Assembly (NCBI RefSeq): GCF_900113245.1
Contig: NZ_FOOQ01000001.1
Location: 558,001 to 622,000 of the forward strand
Reading direction: 5' to 3'
DNA from: Halopelagius inordinatus
GTDB lineage: Archaea; Halobacteriota; Halobacteria; Halobacteriales; Haloferacaceae
Length of the DNA: 64,000 bases
The position numbers and the translations under genes are program-made. Every line of letters begins with the position of its first letter. Within the stretch, counting starts at the first letter, position 1. This document shows positions 1 to 7,855 of the stretch, piece by piece. The notes below the pieces were generated by a model. It did not search any database. It saw only the letters and a program-made list of their open reading frames with translations, and was not told where the DNA came from.

Positions 1-608
1 GTGTAGTTCGGGTCGGTCGGCACCTCGCCCTCCTGTTCGTATATCATCTTGTTCTCGAAGAAGAACACCGGGTCGTCCGAGCGAATGGCCGACTTCAGAA
101 GGCCCTTCGCCGCCCGCGGCGTGCCCGGTGCGACGGCGAGGAGGCCCGGGAAGTGCGCGAACCACGTGTGGAGGGTGCCCGAGTGTTGACTCGCCGCACC
201 CATCCCGCCGCCCTCCGTGGTGCGGACGGTGATGGGCATCTCCGTCTTCCCGCCGAACATGTACCGCATCTTCGCCATCTGGTTGATTATCTGCTCGGAG
301 GCGACGCCGAGGAAATCGGAGAACATTATCTCGACGACGGGGCGCATCCCCGTCGCCGCCGCGCCGATGCCCGCGCCGGTGAACCCGGCCTCGCTTATCG
401 GCGTGTCGCGGATGCGTTTCTCGCCGAACTCGTCGACGAGGCCGTCCGTCACGTTGAACACGCCGCCGAACGTGCCGACGTCCTCGCCCATGACGAAGAC
501 GTTCTCGTCGTCTTGCATCTCCTCGCGGAGTGCCGCCCTGATGGCCTCCCGCATCGTCATCGTCTCCGTCTGGTCTATGCTGTCGCCGGGTCGTGATTCA
601 GTGCTCAT
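1..608 (-). CDS. 2-oxoacid dehydrogenase E1 component, beta subunit (3' part outside the window)
   Basis: About 202 N-terminal residues are visible; the rest lies beyond the window start. The protein reads as the beta half of a thiamine-diphosphate E1 heterotetramer (pyruvate, branched-chain 2-oxoacid or acetoin dehydrogenase), cytoplasmic. Family stretches seen include MTMREAIRAALREEM, GEDVGTFGG and ISEAGFTGAGIGAA. The ATG overlaps the stop codon of the E1 alpha gene as ATGA, so the two are translationally coupled. The substrate cannot be read from sequence; haloarchaea carry several such complexes, some of unknown substrate. Confidence 0.93.
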   Translation of the reverse strand, partial: MSTESRPGDSIDQTETMTMREAIRAALREEMQDDENVFVMGEDVGTFGGVFNVTDGLVDEFGEKRIRDTPISEAGFTGAGIGAAATGMRPVVEIMFSDFLGVASEQIINQMAKMRYMFGGKTEMPITVRTTEGGGMGAASQHSGTLHTWFAHFPGLLAVAPGTPRAAKGLLKSAIRSDDPVFFFENKMIYEQEGEVPTDPNY

Positions 609-1663
609 CGGTTCTCACCTTCCTCGGACCGCGTCCGTCCGCCGTCCGTGGCGGTCGTCCGCGCAAATCGGTCGATATCCGGTACGTGCATCGAGAACAT
701 GTCGTCGTACGCCTCGTGGGGGGCCGGGTCGTCGGCCGCTTGGGCCGCCTCGGTGGCCGCCTCTATACGGTCGTGAGCGTCCTCGCGCATCGACTCGAAC
801 TCGTCTTGGTCGAGGGTGCCCGCTTCGAGGAGTCGGTTCTTGAAGTTCTGTATCGGGTCGCGGCCCTCGCGCCACTCGCCGATGTCGTCTTCGTCGCGGT
901 ACGGTTGGTGGTCGCCTTCGAAGTGGCCGCGGTAGCGGTAGGTGTCGGCTTCGATGAACGTCGGACCGCCTCCGTCTGCGGCGCGTTCGCGGGCCTCTCT
1001 GACCGCCTCGTTCACCGCGACTACGTCCATCCCGTCGACGGTGAACCCGGGGATGTTGTACGCCTCGGCCGTCTCGCTCAGGTTTTCGACGTTGTGTTGC
1101 TTCTCGACGGGCGTCCCCTCGCCGAACTTGTTGTTCTCGACGAGGAAGACGGCCGGCAGGTCCCACGTCGCCGCGATGTTGATGGCCTCGTGTACCTGTC
1201 CTTGCGCCACCGCGCCGTCGCCGAAGAACGCGAGTGCGACCTGTCCGCTGTCGCGCATCTGCGCCGAGAGCGCGGCACCCGTCGCCAACGGCGGACCGGC
1301 GCCGACGATACCGTTCGCGCCGAGCATCCCGGCGTCGACGTCGGCGATGTGCATCGACCCGCCCTTGCCGTTGCAGTAGCCCTTTCGCTTGCCGTGGACT
1401 TCGGCCATCATCCCCTCCGGGTCGAGTCCCTTGGCGATGCAGTGACCGTGACCTCGGTGCGTGGAGGTGATGAGGTCGTCTTCCTCCAGGGCCGCCGCCG
1501 CGCCGACGCCGACCGCCTCCTCTCCGATGTAGAGGTGGACGAACCCCGGCACCTCGCCGTCCTCGAACAGTTCCCCGACCCTCTCGTCGAACGCCCGGAT
1601 GGTGAGCATGCGCTCGAGTATCTCGCGCTGCCCGTCCTCTGTGTCTATGTCTATAGATACCAT
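605..1663 (-). CDS. 2-oxoacid dehydrogenase E1 component, alpha subunit
   Basis: A 352-residue cytoplasmic protein, full length for the family. It holds the thiamine-diphosphate motif: GDG at residues 148-150 and NN at 177-178, with the usual spacing. The stretch GHGHCIAKG and the GGSMH loop are also typical of E1 alpha. With the E1 beta encoded just downstream (4-nt overlap) it would decarboxylate a 2-oxoacid and pass the acyl group to a lipoyl E2. E2 and E3 are not in the window and may lie past position 1. The start follows a TATA-like GTTTATGG on the minus strand about 30-37 nt upstream. The substrate (pyruvate, branched-chain 2-oxoacid or acetoin) is undecided. Confidence 0.93.
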   Translation of the reverse strand: MVSIDIDTEDGQREILERMLTIRAFDERVGELFEDGEVPGFVHLYIGEEAVGVGAAAALEEDDLITSTHRGHGHCIAKGLDPEGMMAEVHGKRKGYCNGKGGSMHIADVDAGMLGANGIVGAGPPLATGAALSAQMRDSGQVALAFFGDGAVAQGQVHEAINIAATWDLPAVFLVENNKFGEGTPVEKQHNVENLSETAEAYNIPGFTVDGMDVVAVNEAVREARERAADGGGPTFIEADTYRYRGHFEGDHQPYRDEDDIGEWREGRDPIQNFKNRLLEAGTLDQDEFESMREDAHDRIEAATEAAQAADDPAPHEAYDDMFSMHVPDIDRFARTTATDGGRTRSEEGENR

Positions 1664-1848
1664 GACCCACGGATCTATTCATCAGGATCGACCATAAACG
1701 TCACTGAACTAATCGTATTTCGAGACTGTGGTCCTTGGTAACTATTTCGCGCCCCTGTGTCGCCGCCGCCCGACCGGCGAACGGTTTAGCCCGTCGGGCG
1801 CCAAGGTAGGCGCGTGAGACGACAGTTACTCCGCGGCGGTGAGCGCCG

Positions 1849-2850
1849 ATGAACATGCTCGTAGACGGCCAGTGGCGCACCGACGCGTACGAGTCGACGA
1901 ACGAAGAGGGCGAGTTCGACCGCCAAGAGACGTCGTTCCGCGACCGAGTCCGTTCCGACGCCGACGCCGAGTTCCCCGCCGAATCGGGTCGCTACCACCT
2001 GTACATCTCTCGCGCGTGCCCGTGGGCGCACCGCGCCGCGATGACGCGCCGACTCAAGGGTCTCGAAGACGCGATTTCGCTCTCGGTCGTCGAACCCGTC
2101 CGCATCGACGACGGCTGGGAGTTCTCCGAGACGCATCCGGACCCCCTCTACGGCGAACCGTACCTGCGCGACATCTACACCCGCGCGGACGACGAGTTCA
2201 CCGGGCGCGTCACCGTGCCCGTCCTCTGGGACAAAGAGACGGAGACCATCGTGAACAACGAGTCCCGCGAGATAATGCGGATGCTGAACACGCAGTTCGA
2301 CGAGTACGCCACGCGCGACGTGGACCTCTGGCCGGAGGGCCACCGCGAGGAGGTTGACGCCGCCTTAGACGACATCTACGAACCCATCAACAACGGCGTC
2401 TACCGCGCCGGGTTCGCCGAGACGCAGAAAGCGTACGACGAGGCCGTGGGAGACCTGTTCGACGCTCTCGACCGCTGGGAGTCGGTTCTGTCGGAGCAGC
2501 GATATCTCGTCGGCGACGTGTTGACGGAGGCGGACATCGCGATGTTCGCGACGCTGATCCGGTTCGACCACGTCTACCACACTCACTTCAAGTGCAACCG
2601 CCGGGCCATCCACGAGTATCCGAACCTCTGGAACTACACGAAGGAACTCTACCAACTCCCCGGCGTCGCGGAGACGGTCAACGTGGACCACATCACCCGA
2701 CACTACTACCGCAGTCACGGCGACGTGAACCCGAAGCGACTCGTCCCCGTCGGCCCCGACGTCGACTTCGACGCGCCGCACGACAGGGACCGACTGGACG
2801 CGAACCTCCCCTCGGACCTCGCGGGCGACGCCGCACCCGCGGACGACTAA
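1849..2850 (+). CDS. Glutathione S-transferase family protein, glutathionyl-hydroquinone reductase-like
   Basis: A 333-residue cytoplasmic protein of the YqjG/ECM4 (Xi-class) type. The N-terminal thioredoxin-fold half contains the catalytic Cys-Pro-Trp-Ala motif at residues 57-60. The C-terminal half is all-helical and includes the family stretch LTEADIAMFATLIRFD. Characterised relatives reduce glutathionyl-hydroquinones through the motif cysteine. Haloarchaea are reported to use gamma-glutamylcysteine rather than glutathione, so the thiol partner here is probably different; that is inference. The start at ATG 1849 follows a purine-rich GGCGGTGAG that can act as a ribosome binding site. A second in-frame ATG lies 6 nt downstream. 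Confidence 0.9.
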   Translation: MNMLVDGQWRTDAYESTNEEGEFDRQETSFRDRVRSDADAEFPAESGRYHLYISRACPWAHRAAMTRRLKGLEDAISLSVVEPVRIDDGWEFSETHPDPLYGEPYLRDIYTRADDEFTGRVTVPVLWDKETETIVNNESREIMRMLNTQFDEYATRDVDLWPEGHREEVDAALDDIYEPINNGVYRAGFAETQKAYDEAVGDLFDALDRWESVLSEQRYLVGDVLTEADIAMFATLIRFDHVYHTHFKCNRRAIHEYPNLWNYTKELYQLPGVAETVNVDHITRHYYRSHGDVNPKRLVPVGPDVDFDAPHDRDRLDANLPSDLAGDAAPADD

Positions 2851-3246
2851 CCACCTTTTTGCAGATTCGGGTGCGCCTGCGGCGCACCACTCATCGCAAA
2901 ACGCTGGACCAAAAACTCTCCGCGACTCGCTGCGCTCGTCGCGGTACGACTGCTCGTAACGGGCGCTTTGGTCGCCGTTTGTCGGAGAGAGATCCGTCTC
3001 GTTCGCTTCGTCGAAGCGTTCGGTTTGCGATAAACCAGTGAGGCCCAGTTGAATGTACCGCGCGTGTCGGCTACCGGCCGGTCGTAGGCGGATTCATCGG
3101 TTACTAGAGAACATAGTATCTACCGACCAGTAACATCGTATCGAACCGTCATATCGACTATCGTCTACTGAGTACGCCTTTTGGGTTTCCAACTCCGAAG
3201 CACCGCGCGGCGACGCCTTCTTTCTCTCCGACTCCCTAGCGCCGGT
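2851..3246. other. 396-nt spacer holding a dispersed repeat and hairpins
   Basis: No convincing gene is seen. A T-run at 2855-2859 just after the preceding stop could end transcription. A perfect hairpin (GTGCGCC, TGC loop, GGCGCAC) lies at 2871-2887, followed by the repeat annotated separately. The part from about 3080 to 3180 is less GC-rich and probably holds the promoter of the molybdopterin oxidoreductase gene, but I could not place a TATA box with confidence. Confidence 0.6.
2893..2944 (+). repeat. Dispersed intergenic repeat, copy 1
   Basis: The stretch beginning ATCGCAAAACGCTGGACCAA and running through an ACTCTCCGCGACTCGCTGC-like segment matches, with a few differences, the reverse complement of 15241-15285. 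Both copies sit at gene ends beside short perfect hairpins. Here CGCGAC (2921-2926) pairs with GTCGCG (2938-2943). Similar elements are common between haloarchaeal genes; the function is unknown. Confidence 0.6.
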
Positions 3247-4359
3247 ATGACCGGCCCGAGCCTCCGTGAACGCCTCGCGTCGGTCGAACCGCCGCCGCGA
3301 TTAGTGGACTGGTCGCTTCTCGTCTGCGTCCTCGTCGAGTTCGGAAGCGGCGTCCTCAGCCTCGGTGCGGGCTATCCGGGCAACTGGCCGGTGTTCTACG
3401 TCCACTCCGTCGTGGGCGTCGCGTTCGTGTTCCTTCTGTTTTTCAAACTCCGCCGAGTCCGAACCCGCGTCACCGACTCGCGCCTCTGGGACCGCGCGAC
3501 TGCGCTCTCCGTTCTCACCGCGACTGTCGCCGTCACCGCACTCGCCACCGGCGCGTGGTGGGTTCTCGGCGGCAACGCCCGCGTCCTCACCTACTGGAAC
3601 CTCATGAATCTCCACGTCGGCCTCGGACTCGTCTTGTTGCCTCTCGTCGTCGCCCACCTCGCGACGCGCTTTCGCCCGCCCCGCCGCACCGACTTCGAGG
3701 GGCGCAGAACCGCACTCCGGTACGGGGCGCTTCTCCTCGGCGGCGCACTCCTGTTTCGCGCGCAGGAACTTCTCGCCGCGGCGGCGGAGACGCCGGGTCA
3801 GCGACGGTTCACCGGGTCGAAACCCGTCGAAGCCGACGGTCTCTCCCCCGAGGGCGAAGTCGGCGACGGTAACGCCTCGTTCCCGGTGACGAGTTGGGTC
3901 GCCGACGACCCGGACCCCGTAGACCGAGAGAACTGGCGTCTGCGCGTCGGCGGTCTGACCGACTCGACGCTGGAACTCTCTGCGGACGAACTCGCGCCCG
4001 ACGCCGAGCGGCGCGTCCTCCTCGACTGCACCAGCGGATGGTACGCCGAACGCGACTGGCGGGGCATCCGACTCGACGCTCTCCTCGAGGCCGTCGGACC
4101 CGACGACGACGCCCGGTGGGTGACCGTCCACTCCGTCACGGGCTATCGGTGGTCGTTCCCCATCGAGGAGGCCCGCGAGATGCTACTCGCGACGCACGTC
4201 GGCGGCGAACGACTCGCCCACGGCCACGGCTTTCCCCTCCGTCTCGTCGCGCCGAACCGGCGCGGCTTCCAGTGGATAAAGTGGGTCGACGGAGTCGAAG
4301 TCCGCCGCCGCCGCGACGCCGCGCAGTGGACGGCGGTTCTCGTGAGCGGTCTCGGATAA
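3247..4359 (+). CDS. Membrane-anchored molybdopterin-dependent oxidoreductase (sulfite oxidase/YedY-like)
   Basis: A 370-residue protein in two parts. Residues about 20-172 hold four or five hydrophobic segments, with histidines at about 53, 123 and 137 that could bind haem as in cytochrome b-type anchors. Residues about 190-360 form an oxidoreductase molybdopterin-binding domain with the Moco-ligand cysteine in DCTSGW (Cys261), then SVTGYRWSFP and APNRRGFQWIKWVDG. The Moco domain probably faces outside, with electrons passed through the membrane part, but no Tat signal is visible. ATG 3247 was chosen over an upstream TTG in the same frame because it begins a normal cytoplasmic N-terminus. 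The substrate is unknown. Confidence 0.85.
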   Translation: MTGPSLRERLASVEPPPRLVDWSLLVCVLVEFGSGVLSLGAGYPGNWPVFYVHSVVGVAFVFLLFFKLRRVRTRVTDSRLWDRATALSVLTATVAVTALATGAWWVLGGNARVLTYWNLMNLHVGLGLVLLPLVVAHLATRFRPPRRTDFEGRRTALRYGALLLGGALLFRAQELLAAAAETPGQRRFTGSKPVEADGLSPEGEVGDGNASFPVTSWVADDPDPVDRENWRLRVGGLTDSTLELSADELAPDAERRVLLDCTSGWYAERDWRGIRLDALLEAVGPDDDARWVTVHSVTGYRWSFPIEEAREMLLATHVGGERLAHGHGFPLRLVAPNRRGFQWIKWVDGVEVRRRRDAAQWTAVLVSGLG

Positions 4360-4377
4360 GCGGCGTCTTCGCCGGTC

Positions 4378-5160
4378 TCAGTCCTCCGTCCGCGCCGCGT
4401 CGGCCTCCGCGTCGCCCATCGGCCCCGACCGAATCGCCGTCTCCGCGTCCGCGAGGACGCGTTCGGGGTCGAACTCGGCGACGATTCGCGCTAACTCCTC
4501 GCGGGGGGCGTCTCGCAGGTCCTCCGCGTGGGCGGTGACGTTCGGAATCGCGCGCATGATGTTGTCTACTATCGGCACCGCGGCCGACTGCGCGGACCGA
4601 GAGAGCGGATTCAGGTCTATCACTATCTCCGTTTTACCCATCGCCGCGAGGGCTTCGGCCCTGTCGCCGTCCTCCAACGGGACGAGAACCACGTCCGCGT
4701 CGCCGATACCGTCGGCGTCCACCTTCGCGCGTTCGTGGTCGAGCCCCGGGATTCGGCCGTCCGCGGTGAGTCCCTTCACCTCCCCCGCCCCGTGGTCGCG
4801 GAGGTGGTCGGCGATGGCTTCGAGTCGCTCTTCGGTCCGGTTGAACAGATTCACCTCCAGGTCCGCGCCCACCGCCTCGGCGAGTTCGACCATCTCTCCG
4901 GGGACGAGTGCGGCGACGTTGCCGTTCACCGAGAGGACCGGACGCTCCGCGAGGAGGAGATGCGCCGCGGCGGCGCGTTCCGCCTCGTCTACGGCGGGGA
5001 GGGTTCTCTCTCCGAGGAGGTAGTCGAACGCCTCGCCTCGGCCCTCGGCGATGAGGCCCTGTTTACTCGTGATGCCCTTGTCCACCCCTTCCTCGATGCG
5101 GTGTCGCGTGAGGAGCGACCGGTATCGGGGGTGGCTCTCGGGAATCTCGATGTCGCTCAT
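4378..5160 (-). CDS. 4-phosphopantoate--beta-alanine ligase
   Basis: A 260-residue cytoplasmic enzyme of the archaeal phosphopantothenate synthetase family (DUF137). It joins 4-phosphopantoate to beta-alanine with ATP, making 4'-phosphopantothenate for coenzyme A; it replaces the bacterial PanC/PanK order. Family stretches include SHPRYRSLLTRHRIEEGV at the N-terminus, LLLAERPVLSVNGNVAAL, NLFNRTEER and DLNPLSRSAQSA. The gene lies 83 nt downstream of pantoate kinase, the preceding enzyme, on the same strand. The frame is open far upstream, but ATG 5160 (MSDIEIPESH) begins the homologous part. Confidence 0.94.
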   Translation of the reverse strand: MSDIEIPESHPRYRSLLTRHRIEEGVDKGITSKQGLIAEGRGEAFDYLLGERTLPAVDEAERAAAAHLLLAERPVLSVNGNVAALVPGEMVELAEAVGADLEVNLFNRTEERLEAIADHLRDHGAGEVKGLTADGRIPGLDHERAKVDADGIGDADVVLVPLEDGDRAEALAAMGKTEIVIDLNPLSRSAQSAAVPIVDNIMRAIPNVTAHAEDLRDAPREELARIVAEFDPERVLADAETAIRSGPMGDAEADAARTED

Positions 5161-5243
5161 TGTCGGAGATGGGTCCGACGACGTGAAAAACGAGGCGATG
5201 CGTCGCCGCCGGTGCGGTCGGTTCGCGCCGACGTGCGAGGCGT

Positions 5244-6137
5244 TCAGTCCTCTCGGACCAGTCCCGCACCCGCGGTGTGGACGTCGCAGACGGACGGGTC
5301 GTACCCGGCGTCCGAGAGGCCGGTTCCGAACGCGAACACCGTCTCGCCGAGCATCGCCATCGACGCGTCGCCGCCCGCGGCCCGAACGTCGTCTACGGCG
5401 TCTTCGACGCGGTCGGTGAGCAATCCGGCTTCGCGGGCGAACCGACGCGAGAGAGCGACCATCCGCGAGGCGGTGGGTTTCTCGCGGAGGTCCGCGAGTG
5501 CGGACTCGCCCGCGGCGGTGAGCGCTCTCGTATCGCCCGAGAGGACCGCCGCCGTCGAGAGTTCGCCGAACGTGACGTACTCCACGGAAGGACGTTCGGG
5601 GACGCCGTCCAACGCGCCGCGTCCCGGCGCGCCGGGTTCGAGGCGGATGGGCAGGCCGCCGCGCGCCTGCGCCACCACGTCCCCGAGGCCGGTTCCGGCG
5701 TTCACCTCCGCGCGGTGGGCGACGGTGACGAGTTCGTTCTCCGACCGCCCCAACGCCAACAGGTCGTTCACGCCGAACGCGAGACCCAACGCGACGGCAC
5801 CGCTGACGCCGAACCCCGCGCCGACCGGAAGCGGCGTCTCGGCCGTGATTTCGACGCGGTCGGCTCGGACGCCGAACTCGGCGAGGACGCTCTCGACGGG
5901 GTCGACCGTCACCCGGTCGCCGTTCAACGTCACGCGCGACGCCCGCCTCTCGTCGTCTCTCCGTGCGTGGTCGTCTCTCCGTGCGCCGTCTTCTCTCCGC
6001 CGAACGGTCACGCGAACGCCGTCTGTGAGTGTCACGCCCGCGCCGCGAGAACCGGCACTCGCCGGGTCGTCGTTCGGGTGCGCGCTGAAGAACCCCGTCA
6101 CGTGCCCGGGGACGAACGCCGTCGCCTCGTCGGTCAT
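5244..6137 (-). CDS. Pantoate kinase (GHMP kinase family)
   Basis: A 297-residue cytoplasmic kinase that phosphorylates pantoate, the step before phosphopantoate-beta-alanine ligase in the archaeal CoA pathway. The GHMP ATP-binding motif PLPVGAGFGVSGA is at residues 102-114, with the N-terminal stretch FVPGHVTGFF and AGTGLGDVVAQ also typical. Residues about 49-66 (EDGARR, DDHARR, DDERRA) form a charged insert made by an 18-bp tandem repeat in the DNA. The neighbouring ligase gene supports the assignment. Confidence 0.93.
   Translation of the reverse strand: MTDEATAFVPGHVTGFFSAHPNDDPASAGSRGAGVTLTDGVRVTVRRREDGARRDDHARRDDERRASRVTLNGDRVTVDPVESVLAEFGVRADRVEITAETPLPVGAGFGVSGAVALGLAFGVNDLLALGRSENELVTVAHRAEVNAGTGLGDVVAQARGGLPIRLEPGAPGRGALDGVPERPSVEYVTFGELSTAAVLSGDTRALTAAGESALADLREKPTASRMVALSRRFAREAGLLTDRVEDAVDDVRAAGGDASMAMLGETVFAFGTGLSDAGYDPSVCDVHTAGAGLVRED
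5953..6006 (-). repeat. Three tandem 18-bp units inside the pantoate kinase gene
   Basis: TCGTCTCTCCGTGCG occurs at 5953-5967 and again at 5971-5985. A degenerate third unit starts at 5989 with the same 18-nt period. The repeat keeps the reading frame and codes for six-residue Arg/Asp-rich units in a loop of the kinase. Confidence 0.8.
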
Positions 6138-6252
6138 CGTCTGCTATTGATTCCCCGACCGTTATGTCTGACACGCTTCGAAGTCGCCGCGGGCGACGGC
6201 AGTTCGGCGGACTCTCATCGCCGCGAACAGCCCCTCGCTCCGTTTCGCTCCC

Positions 6253-6867
6253 TTACCGGCCGCTCACGTCGTCTTCGTCGCCCTGTCCGGCCAACCGAAC
6301 CCGTGCATCGGGATGTTGGTCCGTGTCCTCTTCGAACACCCCCTCGTCGCGGAGGCGATTGATCTCGCTCGATATCTGCTCTCGGCTCAAGTCGGTCATC
6401 GCGTTGACCGCGTTCACCAAGTCCGGGACGGGGATGCCGCTTCCCGCGCCGCCGTGGTCGAACGCGGATTCGGAGTCGTCTATGTCGTCGAGCATCACCT
6501 CGACGTACCGAACGAGGTCAGTCTCGCCGTCGAGTTCCTCGTGCCACCGCGCCGGGAACGCGCTGACGCGGTCCTCGCCGACCCAGTACAGCGCGTCCGT
6601 CCCGGCGAAAGAGCGGGAGTCGACCGCCTTCCGGTCGAGTCCCTCACGGACGCCGTCGGGATCCAGCGAGTAGCCGTTCCGCGCTAACTCTTCGACGTAC
6701 GCGACGAGGCGGTCCGCGGGAACTCCCGTCTCGCGGGCGTAGGCCTCGTCGTACTGTTCCGCGAGGACGACGATGTCGCCGACGAGAATCGTCTCTCTGT
6801 GTCCCGCTATCTCGTCGAGAACGGTGTCCGAGAGGTCCGAGTCCGACGGCGGCGGTGCGTTGCTCAT
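6253..6867 (-). CDS. Conserved haloarchaeal hypothetical protein
   Basis: A 204-residue acidic, soluble protein that I cannot assign to a characterised family. The start at MSNAPPP is chosen because the upstream frame is basic and unlike a halophilic protein. It has no signal peptide or membrane segment. The central part is predicted helical, and the region around LVNAVNAMTDLSREQISSEI and NRLRDEGVFEED resembles a helix-turn-helix followed by a wing, so a DNA-binding role is possible. It is divergent from the toxin-antitoxin pair at 6998, with 130 nt between the starts. Confidence 0.75.
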   Translation of the reverse strand: MSNAPPPSDSDLSDTVLDEIAGHRETILVGDIVVLAEQYDEAYARETGVPADRLVAYVEELARNGYSLDPDGVREGLDRKAVDSRSFAGTDALYWVGEDRVSAFPARWHEELDGETDLVRYVEVMLDDIDDSESAFDHGGAGSGIPVPDLVNAVNAMTDLSREQISSEINRLRDEGVFEEDTDQHPDARVRLAGQGDEDDVSGR

Positions 6868-6997
6868 GGTAGAAGAGAGTGGTCGCTTCGGCCAAGAGTG
6901 ACACGGCCGTCGAAGTGCGGTGAGAGCGGACTCGGATCGGAGAGACGAATCGAGGCGTAGATTCAAATGCGAATACGCTGTAGTACAACGTATACAA

Positions 6998-7300
6998 ATG
7001 CCGTCCATCAGCGCTCGCATTCCGGACGACGAACGAGAGGAACTGGAACAGGTCGCGGAACTCCTCGGTGAAGACCGGAGTACGACGATTCGAAAGGCAC
7101 TCGACGAGGGGTTGACGCAGATTCGCGTCCGCATCGCCGCGGAACGCTACCAATCGGGCGAGATATCGGTCAACCAAGCGGCCCGAGTAGCGGGCGTCCC
7201 TCTCGCGGAGTGGTTGGAGATATGCCGCGAGCGAAACCTGACGACGCAGTTGAAGCCGGACGATTTGGAACAGGACGCGGACGCGGCGCTGGACCTGTAG
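6998..7300 (+). CDS. UPF0175-family antitoxin
   Basis: A 100-residue protein. The first 50 residues (SISARIPDDEREELEQVAEL onward, then STTIRKALDEGL) resemble a ribbon-helix-helix DNA-binding segment. Residues about 58-85 contain ISVNQAARVAGVPLAEWLEI, the UPF0175 hallmark. Its stop codon directly abuts the ATG of the PIN-like gene, which is the standard layout of UPF0175/DUF3368 toxin-antitoxin modules. The antitoxin would bind the toxin and repress the shared promoter; this role follows from the family and is not shown here. ATG 6998 is preferred because the upstream frame lacks homology. Confidence 0.85.
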   Translation: MPSISARIPDDEREELEQVAELLGEDRSTTIRKALDEGLTQIRVRIAAERYQSGEISVNQAARVAGVPLAEWLEICRERNLTTQLKPDDLEQDADAALDL

Positions 7301-7840
7301 ATGGATATCTACGTGGACGCGACGACGTTGATTGCATTGGGGAACGTCGGGGAGTTGGAGTTGCTGACGAACTTCGACGGTCAGATTGCCGTACTCGATT
7401 CAGTCTTCGAGGAGGTGACGACTGAACCGGCGAGACAGCGACTCGGACGAATCTGCGAAGGAACACACGTACAACGGTCCTCTGATTTAGACGAGCACAA
7501 CCCTAACATCCGCAGATCGAAGCCGATACTATCTGACGACAGTAATGCGGGCGATGTTCAAATCATTGCCCGGGTGCTATTCACAACGAGGAACAGGAAG
7601 CAGCCGGTCGCCGTCGTCTCCGACGACCGGCGCGTCCGAACCGTCGCTGAGAGTCTCGGGGCGACCGTCACCGGAACCATCGGCGTCGTCGTCCGTGCAG
7701 TCCACGAGGGGATGGATACCGACGAAGCCAAAGAACTCGTGCGTCGTCTCGACTCGCAGGGCCTCCACATGACCGGCGAACTCCGCGAGAAAGCGTATCG
7801 ACTCGTGGAGGAACCGGCAGAAAAACGCGAAGACGGATAA
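7301..7840 (+). CDS. PIN-like (DUF3368-type) toxin, putative ribonuclease
   Basis: A 179-residue protein that starts on the base after the antitoxin stop codon. PIN-domain acidic residues can be placed: Asp6 in YVDATTLIALG, Glu37/38 in DSVFEEV, Asp85 in NAGDVQII, and Asp108/109 in VVSDDRRVRTVAESLG. PIN toxins cleave RNA, often tRNA or rRNA, with Mg2+ bound by these acids. The C-terminal 40 residues are helical and may bind the antitoxin. All key acids are present, so the toxin looks intact. The target is unknown. Confidence 0.85.
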   Translation: MDIYVDATTLIALGNVGELELLTNFDGQIAVLDSVFEEVTTEPARQRLGRICEGTHVQRSSDLDEHNPNIRRSKPILSDDSNAGDVQIIARVLFTTRNRKQPVAVVSDDRRVRTVAESLGATVTGTIGVVVRAVHEGMDTDEAKELVRRLDSQGLHMTGELREKAYRLVEEPAEKREDG

Positions 7841-7855
7841 CCGCTGGTGTGTCGC

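Noticed and set aside
593-1741. Long plus-strand frame opposite E1 alpha
   Set aside because: High-GC codon bias opens long antisense frames; E1 alpha on the other strand has clear catalytic motifs.
4378-6174. A single 598-codon frame covering the phosphopantoate ligase and most of the pantoate kinase region
   Set aside because: Only the part from 5160 downward is homologous and acidic; the upstream half is Arg-rich shadow of the kinase gene in another frame.
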